Of a stretch of DNA of 64,000 nucleotides, positions 58,967 through 64,000 are shown one piece after another (position 1 is the stretch's first letter; each line of letters opens with the position of its first letter). The translations under genes and the position numbers were made by a program. The stretch lies in contig NZ_CP091792.1 in NCBI RefSeq assembly GCF_022024115.1, forward strand, positions 682,001-746,000. The letters run 5' to 3'. This DNA is from Prevotella communis. Its GTDB lineage: Bacteria > Bacteroidota > Bacteroidia > Bacteroidales > Bacteroidaceae. Below the pieces are notes generated by a model. The model worked only from the letters and a program-made list of their open reading frames with translations, ran no database searches and was not told the DNA's origin.

Positions 58967-59533
58967 TTAGTCCTCTTCTTCTTCGTCTTCATCCTCCTCC
59001 TCATCATCCTCTTCGTCGTCATAGCCTCCATTAAACATCTTGGCCAGGTCTAATGTGCCGTCGATGACAACCAGTACAGCTTCACCATCTTGAATTGCCA
59101 GTACAACGTTTGTGAATTGTTCTCCTTTCTTTGCCTGATATATTTTTACGATCTGTCCTTCATCATTTTTCGTATCCATCAGTGAGTTCCATTTCTTGCT
59201 TTTCAGCACCTTCAGAGCTGCTTTCTTGAACGATTCAATATTGTCTGCTCCTTCGCGTCTGAACACTTTGACATCAGCTATTTTTTTAAGAATCATGCCA
59301 TCTTCGTCATCAATGTTGATGGCTTCTCCAAGGTGAAGGCCTTCGCCAGATTCAAAAGCTTGTTTTACGATATCTTTATTAATGTGTGTGAACTCCACGC
59401 CTTCCATCTTAGCCAGTTTGTCGAAATCTTTGCACTCGGCATTGGCATTGATGCAAACGAAAACCAACATGACGCAGATGGCCAACTTCTTCATACTCTT
59501 CAAAGGATTGAATGTCTTAGATGAATACTTCAT
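58967..59533 (-). CDS. exported DUF4252-like protein with acidic tail
   Basis: A 188-residue exported protein. The ATG at 59533 is preferred to an upstream TTG; a start at the internal MKKLAICVMLVFVCINANA is also plausible and gives a cleaner signal peptide. The last 17 residues are almost all Asp and Glu. The core has alternating strands with KMEGVEFTHINKDIV, reminiscent of DUF4252. It is the first gene of the sigma-factor run, 16 bases ahead of the next. Confidence 0.62.
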   Translation of the reverse strand: MKYSSKTFNPLKSMKKLAICVMLVFVCINANAECKDFDKLAKMEGVEFTHINKDIVKQAFESGEGLHLGEAINIDDEDGMILKKIADVKVFRREGADNIESFKKAALKVLKSKKWNSLMDTKNDEGQIVKIYQAKKGEQFTNVVLAIQDGEAVLVVIDGTLDLAKMFNGGYDDEEDDEEEDEDEEEED

Positions 59534-59601
59534 AATACTTTTAATTTTCAATTGTTAATCTTTAATGTTTAAGGCCTCTTTGATTGACCCTTCTAATCAT
59601 A

Positions 59602-59630
59602 CATACGGGTATTTCATAGAACTTGTTACA
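59602..59630 (-). promoter_or_regulatory. putative ECF-sigma promoter
   Basis: On the minus strand TGTAAC (59630-59625), 17 bases, CGTATG (59607-59602). Both boxes and the spacing fit ECF promoters of the TGTAAC/CGT type, and it is 69 bases before the first gene of the sigma set. No TAnnTTTG box is present. Confidence 0.65.
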
Positions 59631-59659
59631 AAGAAGTTGATATTTTTTTTGTTTTTTTT

Positions 59660-61075
59660 CTACAGGTCACGTCCAGGCTTCAGTTGGGCGGCATCATCAA
59701 AGGTCAGAATGGCGTTGCAGAGTGTGGCGGCAAGATTGCTTCCGCCCTTGCGGCCCTCGACAATCATCTTGGGTATCTGCTTCAATGTCTTGACGGCATG
59801 TTTACTTTCGCAAACATGCACAAAACCGACTGGTGCCGCAATGATTCCCACGGGATGCATCTTGCCTTTACGCACCAAGTCGCAAATCTCGAAAAGTGCC
59901 GTTGGCGCATTGCCTACCACATAGAGCGCCTCGGGATATTCCTCCGCTGCCAGTTGCATGCAAGCCTGACTGCGGGTGATGCCTTTCTCGTCTGCCATCT
60001 GCTTGGAACGAGGGTCGTTGATGTAACAATGCACCTCGATGCCCAGTCGCTCCAAAGCCCCCTTACGGATACCGCTTGCAGCCATTGTGACGTCGGTGAC
60101 AATATGTTTCAGACTGCCGTCAACCACCTTATTATATAATATCTCCGTAGCACGGTCATCCATCCAAAGACACTCTTCCATGCCGAAGTCTACCGTCGTA
60201 TGAATGGCGTGTAGCAACGGCCATAGACGCCATGTAGGCACATCAGGATGCTGCATCTCGGAACGTATCGTTCGGAAACTTTCCATCATGATAGACTGAC
60301 CGGGCTTTATGTCCTCCTGCTTCTCCTCACGATAGTAGCCACGAGGCGTGATGAATTTTCCGTCGTTGATATATGACTGGGAATTACCAATCAGAACAAC
60401 GGTAAACATATCGATGTCCTCAGGGTCGAACTCGCTGAGGGTGGTGAGTTTCACTTCTTGTTCCTCACGTCCTGCCTGACGGACATAGCCTACGGGTGTG
60501 CCGGCACTGCGTTCCTGTAGGAAAAGCTCTTGCAGACGGTATAGCTGCCAATAGCGACCATGCGACTTGGGATTATAGATAGCGGTGACGAAATCGCCCA
60601 TGGCAGCTGCCTTGATACGGCGTTCAATCACCGCCCACGGTGTCATGAGGTCTGAAAGAGAGATGATACAGAGGTCATGCCCGATGGGGGCGCCAAGCAG
60701 GGATGCAGCTTTCTGAAAGGCGGAGATACCAGGGAGAGACACTACTTCGATGTCAGCGGGAAGTCCGTTGGTTACACGCTCTCGTTTCATCTCGTAGATG
60801 AGTGGAGCCATACCGTAGATGCCAGCGTCGCCACTTGAGATGACGACAACAGTATTTCCCTGCTCTGCCAGCTTAAATGCCATCTCTGCTCGTTCACGCT
60901 CTTTCTTCATGCCCGTGTCAATGCATTCGCATTCAGGCTTGATGAATGGTTTGATGAACTGGAAATAGTATTTATAGCCTACCACAATATCAGCTTCTTT
61001 CACGGCCTCCATCACGGCGGGTGTCATATCTTCTGGGCTACCAGGTCCTAAGCCTGCAATAATAATCTTCTTCAT
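59660..61075 (-). CDS. CobJ-CbiC fusion (precorrin-3B C17-methyltransferase and precorrin-8X methylmutase)
   Basis: A 471-residue bifunctional cobalamin enzyme. The CobJ/CbiH part (residues 1 to about 245; AGLGPGSPEDMTPAV, SSGDAGIYGMAPLI, LPGISAFQKAAS) methylates C17 with ring contraction. The CbiC/CobH part (about 260-471; VTDVTMAASGIRKGALER, VVGNAPTALFEI, PVGFVHV) moves a methyl group from C11 to C12. A TAACTTTG box lies directly upstream. The gene is cut off from cobL by the ECF-sigma/DUF4252 set. Confidence 0.93.
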   Translation of the reverse strand: MKKIIIAGLGPGSPEDMTPAVMEAVKEADIVVGYKYYFQFIKPFIKPECECIDTGMKKERERAEMAFKLAEQGNTVVVISSGDAGIYGMAPLIYEMKRERVTNGLPADIEVVSLPGISAFQKAASLLGAPIGHDLCIISLSDLMTPWAVIERRIKAAAMGDFVTAIYNPKSHGRYWQLYRLQELFLQERSAGTPVGYVRQAGREEQEVKLTTLSEFDPEDIDMFTVVLIGNSQSYINDGKFITPRGYYREEKQEDIKPGQSIMMESFRTIRSEMQHPDVPTWRLWPLLHAIHTTVDFGMEECLWMDDRATEILYNKVVDGSLKHIVTDVTMAASGIRKGALERLGIEVHCYINDPRSKQMADEKGITRSQACMQLAAEEYPEALYVVGNAPTALFEICDLVRKGKMHPVGIIAAPVGFVHVCESKHAVKTLKQIPKMIVEGRKGGSNLAATLCNAILTFDDAAQLKPGRDL

Positions 61076-61082
61076 ACTGCTG

Positions 61083-61090
61083 CAAAGTTA
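61083..61090 (-). promoter_or_regulatory. -7 box for cobJ-cbiC
   Basis: TAACTTTG, eight bases before the ATG, within the end of cbiB. The -33 box is poor, so it may be a secondary promoter in the operon. Confidence 0.5.
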
Positions 61091-62041
61091 GAGAATATTT
61101 TTGAGAATGAGGCATATCATAACGAGAAAAACCATCAGCACCTCTGCGATGCGGTTGATGCGAACGGCTCGCTTCATGTCGGTGGTGGTCAGTTCGCGCT
61201 CGTTCTCGCCGATATAAGGTTTGGGGAAGAGTTGTCCGAAGTAATAGTGGGGACCTCCGAAACGACAATTCAGGATGCCTGCAAGGGCGGCTTCAGGGTA
61301 TCCGCTGTTAGGTGAGGCGTGACGTCGTCCGTTCCTCCAGATGAAGCGGAGCAAGCCTTTCCGGGGTGATGCGATTGCCATTAAAAGTGCCGTCAGTCGG
61401 GCTGGTATGTAGTTGGCGACATCGTCGATATGGGCAGCCCAGCAGCCAAAGTCCTTATACCGTTCTGTCTTATACCCAATCATCGAGTCGAGGGTATTAA
61501 TCATCTTATAGGCTAACATGCCAGGCACGCCAAGGACGGCAAACCAGAACAGAGGGGCAATGACGCCGTCGCTCAGGTTCTCTGCGAGTGTTTCCAAGGC
61601 TGCCGTCCTTACCTCCTGGGCCGAGAGTGCTGACGTGTCGCGGCCAACGATACGGGCCACTTGTTGTCTGCCTTCTTCCAGAGAACGGTCCACAGCCAGG
61701 AATACTTCACGTACCTCACGGATGAGGGTGGTGCCGGCCAGACAGAAGAAGACTAAGATAGAGTCGAAGACCCACCCCCAGCCCCTCCCTGTAATGGAGG
61801 GGAGTAAATTGAGATAGTGACGAATGAGATAAGTGATAACAAAAACAGATACGATGAGACCAATGGCTACGAGTGCTCCTTTCAACTTCCGATGACTCCC
61901 CTTGTTGAGCCGATGCTCAAAGAAAGCAATGGCTTTGCCGAACCACACAATAGGGTGGGGCAGTTTGGATGGGTCGCCAAAGATAAGGTCGAGAAACCAA
62001 CCAACGAGCAGGGGCAATATGACAATCATCCAGTTATCCAT
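61088..62041 (-). CDS. cbiB: adenosylcobinamide-phosphate synthase CbiB
   Basis: A 317-residue membrane protein that attaches aminopropanol phosphate to adenosylcobyric acid. The ATG at 62041 begins the first helix (IVILPLLVGWFLDLIFGDP) followed by the family motif PHPIVWFGKAI. Further hallmarks are ENLSDGVIAPLFWFAVLG and YKTERYKDFG. Residues 79-91 (LPSITGRGWGWV) are encoded by palindromic element F, in a loop between helices. It overlaps the aminotransferase-like gene by eight bases. Confidence 0.92.
   Translation of the reverse strand: MDNWMIVILPLLVGWFLDLIFGDPSKLPHPIVWFGKAIAFFEHRLNKGSHRKLKGALVAIGLIVSVFVITYLIRHYLNLLPSITGRGWGWVFDSILVFFCLAGTTLIREVREVFLAVDRSLEEGRQQVARIVGRDTSALSAQEVRTAALETLAENLSDGVIAPLFWFAVLGVPGMLAYKMINTLDSMIGYKTERYKDFGCWAAHIDDVANYIPARLTALLMAIASPRKGLLRFIWRNGRRHASPNSGYPEAALAGILNCRFGGPHYYFGQLFPKPYIGENERELTTTDMKRAVRINRIAEVLMVFLVMICLILKNIL
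61770..61808 (-). repeat. palindromic in-frame element, copy F
   Basis: Differs from copy C by one extra base in the loop (TGTAA for TGAA) and one at the end; same orientation as the gene. Confidence 0.9.
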
Positions 62042-63008
62042 TTCTTGATGTGATATATTGGTTGATGGCATCTACAAGTGCATCATTCTCAGAAGGTGTC
62101 TGTGATGCGATGCGGAAATGGCTGGGTGTTAGACCTTCGAAGTTGGAACAGTCGCGAATGAGAATATGATGCTCACGAGCCAGATACTCTTTAAGGTCAT
62201 GAGCTGAAGCTTTTTCTTGGCGGCAGAGCATGAAATTGGTCTGAGTAGCTTCAACACTTATACCTTCAATATGACTGAGCATATCTCGTAATCGTTGAGC
62301 TTCTGCAAGGTTGGGCCGACAGATGAGTTCGTCATGCTGAAGCAGGAACTTACCAGCCTCAATAGCTAATGAGGATACACTCCATGGGCGCAGGTTCTTT
62401 CGCAATTTTTCAGCCAACTGCCTCGAAGTAACAATATAGCCTAAGCGTAGTCCTGGTACAGCGTATGTCTTTGTCATGGAGTGCAGCAGGATAATTTTCT
62501 TTCTCCTGATGGCTTCTGCTGCTGTCATGAGAGGTTGGGTGGTGTAGTGTTCGTACGATTGATCTATGACGACCAGATTAAAATAAAACAGAGCGTCATC
62601 CAGCTTCCCGGTAGAAAGCATGAGTCCTGTGGGGTTATTGGGATTGCATATCCAGATACTATTCTTACTCTTTGTGTAAGGGGAGAATATTTTGCAGGCA
62701 TCGGCATATTCGCTGAATGTTGGCTGCGGTATGTGCGGCTGATAGCGGAAAGTCTGGGCTATAAGGTAGATGGCCTCAGTAGCACCACTGGTGACGATAA
62801 TATTCTCAGGACTGACGTTTTCACGCTCAGCGAGTTTTTCTTCCAGTGACCATGCCTCAGGCTCTGGATAATGCGCTAACAACTCTGGGCGTTTTGACAG
62901 ATAGTCTGTTACTGCCTGGCAGGCAGCTGGATTCTGGCAGATATTCGACGAAAAGTCGCTCTTGATGCCTTCATACTCATATATATCGTCACCGTGTCCT
63001 TTAATCAT
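62034..63008 (-). CDS. threonine-phosphate decarboxylase-like PLP enzyme
   Basis: A 324-residue class I aminotransferase-fold protein, probably making aminopropanol phosphate for CbiB (CobD of Salmonella, CobC of others). The PLP lysine lies in HSMTKTYAVPGLRLGY; YPEPEAWSLEEKLAE and SGATEAIYLI are typical. Histidinol-phosphate aminotransferase is a relative, but the place between cbiB and cobQ favours the cobalamin role. It overlaps cobQ by eight bases. Confidence 0.87.
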   Translation of the reverse strand: MIKGHGDDIYEYEGIKSDFSSNICQNPAACQAVTDYLSKRPELLAHYPEPEAWSLEEKLAERENVSPENIIVTSGATEAIYLIAQTFRYQPHIPQPTFSEYADACKIFSPYTKSKNSIWICNPNNPTGLMLSTGKLDDALFYFNLVVIDQSYEHYTTQPLMTAAEAIRRKKIILLHSMTKTYAVPGLRLGYIVTSRQLAEKLRKNLRPWSVSSLAIEAGKFLLQHDELICRPNLAEAQRLRDMLSHIEGISVEATQTNFMLCRQEKASAHDLKEYLAREHHILIRDCSNFEGLTPSHFRIASQTPSENDALVDAINQYITSRNG

Positions 63009-64000
63009 TGCTTGAGAGTATTTGATAGATGCGTTCTATATCCACATACTGACGTACGTGGGCAGCCAGTTTGTTGTATTGCTCCTCCTTGAAATCGCGA
63101 TAAGAAACAGCCCTCTCACCTCTTCGCTCTAACTTCTTACCTCTTAACACATACTCAATAACTGCTGCGTTGTCGAGGAAGCCGTGGATGTAGGTGCCGA
63201 TGCAATGGCCGGACTGCAGGATGGCCTCATCGGTATCGCTGACACCCTGATGAATCTCATAGCCCTGACATGTCTGTCCGTCGAATTGGAACGTGACCTG
63301 CTTCGTGGTCTTGTCAGCTCCCATGGTGGTGTGGATAGGCAGCAGACCGAGTCCCGGCAGATGCTTGATGTCGCCTTCGATACCTTCCGGGTCGTCGATG
63401 GTCTGACCCAACATCTGATAGCCTCCGCAGATGCCGATGACCATCTTCCCGTCACGATGGGCACGCTGAATAGCCTGCGCACATCCGTTGCGACGTAGTT
63501 CCATGAGGTCGTCGAGGGTTGACTTCGTGCCAGGCAGGATGATAATGTCCGCCTGACTGATGTCTTGCGTGTTGTTGGTATAGAAGAGGTTGACGCGTGG
63601 GTCGCGTTCCAGCGTGTCGAAATCGGTATAGTTGCTGATATGGCGTAGCAGGACGACGGCGATGTTTACCTTTCCCTCTGCCAGTTGCTTGCGCTTCTTC
63701 TCCAGACTGACGCTGTCTTCCTCCTCGATAAAGATATCCTTGTAATAAGGAATAACACCAAGAACCGGTACCCCACAGATGTCTTCCAACATCTTTCTGC
63801 CTTCATCGAAGAGACGCATATCGCCCCTGAACTTATTGATGATAACGCCCTTGATGAGTTTGCGGTCCTCTGGCGATTGAAGCATGATACTGCCATAGAC
63901 GCTGGCGAAGACACCGCCCCGGTCTATATCGCCTACTAAGATGACATCTGCCTTGGCATGGCGAGCCATCGACATATTGACCAGGTCTCTGTCCTTCAGG
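63001..64000 (-). CDS. cobQ: cobyric acid synthase CobQ/CbiP, 5' partial
   Basis: ATP-dependent amidation of four side chains of the corrin ring. The frame is open through the window edge, so only the last 333 or so residues are seen: the end of the ATPase domain (DVILVGDIDRGGVFAS) and the glutaminase domain with the Cys in GICGGYQMLG and His in YIHGFLDN. Near the C-terminus a heptamer repeat encodes LRGKKLERRGERA in frame. Earlier pathway genes are presumably further upstream. Confidence 0.92.
   Translation of the reverse strand, partial: LKDRDLVNMSMARHAKADVILVGDIDRGGVFASVYGSIMLQSPEDRKLIKGVIINKFRGDMRLFDEGRKMLEDICGVPVLGVIPYYKDIFIEEEDSVSLEKKRKQLAEGKVNIAVVLLRHISNYTDFDTLERDPRVNLFYTNNTQDISQADIIILPGTKSTLDDLMELRRNGCAQAIQRAHRDGKMVIGICGGYQMLGQTIDDPEGIEGDIKHLPGLGLLPIHTTMGADKTTKQVTFQFDGQTCQGYEIHQGVSDTDEAILQSGHCIGTYIHGFLDNAAVIEYVLRGKKLERRGERAVSYRDFKEEQYNKLAAHVRQYVDIERIYQILSSND
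63113..63148 (-). repeat. heptamer tract inside cobQ
   Basis: ACCTCTT-type units (reverse complement AAGAGGT) with CGCTCTA and ACTTCTT variants, in frame, shortly after the catalytic His segment. Related words fill the clpP-clpX spacer. Confidence 0.7.

Overview
The window looks like a chromosomal segment of a Prevotella-type member of the Bacteroidales, probably a plant-fibre degrader of the rumen or gut. Signs of this are the -7 box TAnnTTTG (often with TTG or TTTG about 20 bases upstream) before many genes, the lack of Shine-Dalgarno sites, Bacteroidota families (LRR_5/BspA-like, OstA-like, DUF4252, DUF6057), and short C-terminal tails ending G-[IV]-x-I-x-x-G-[KR]-x-x-x-[KR]. The species cannot be fixed from the sequence alone.

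Layout. 1-8384: a xylan-degradation cluster, with a GH10 xylanase (5' end outside the window), a GH97-GH43-CBM6 fusion, a CE6-type esterase and a CE6-CE1 double esterase. 8385-14171: an AT-rich accessory island with unusual repeats, broken lipoprotein genes, two BspA-like leucine-rich-repeat proteins and a 262-bp near-identical duplication. 14258-26590: housekeeping genes, including a cytidylate-kinase-like protein, mlaF/mlaE, lptB, tig-clpP-clpX-recQ, and a DUF6057 membrane protein with a PD40 lipoprotein. 26751-45510: guaB, two parvulin-type isomerases, an OstA-like protein, mutL, an OmpA-family protein, tRNA-Val, purB, an rluB-like synthase with an Arg/Gly/Gln repeat tail, asnS, a CvfB-like protein, lolD, a CPA2 antiporter and asd. 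45690-48439: a periplasmic HMA-domain protein, a secreted protein, a SIMPL protein and tRNA-Leu. 48548-50748: a BtuF-like binding protein and a BtuC-like permease. 63999-50705 (minus strand): cobalamin synthesis of the early-cobalt (anaerobic) type, in order cobQ, cobD-like decarboxylase, cbiB, cobJ-cbiC fusion, [an ECF-sigma/DUF4252 gene set], cbiET (cobL), a fucose-isomerase-like gene, cbiG-cbiF fusion and cobK-cbiD fusion.

The most striking signal is repeat DNA inside genes. A palindromic element of about 38 bp occurs six times, always in frame inside a protein-coding gene, in both orientations and in several reading phases. Three copies sit in cobK-cbiD, one each in cbiB, the BtuF-like gene and the antiporter. 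Two of the copies in cobK-cbiD are identical inverted repeats. A second class, tandem heptamer (7-bp) tracts, lies between genes and also in frame inside the GH97 gene, the cobK-cbiD junction and cobQ; cbiET carries a 12-bp tandem array. The closest described parallels I know are Rickettsia palindromic elements and cyanobacterial heptamer repeats. Other points to follow are the conserved-looking fucose-isomerase-like gene coupled to the cobalamin genes, and the ECF-sigma/DUF4252 set placed within the cobalamin run with its own ECF-type promoter.
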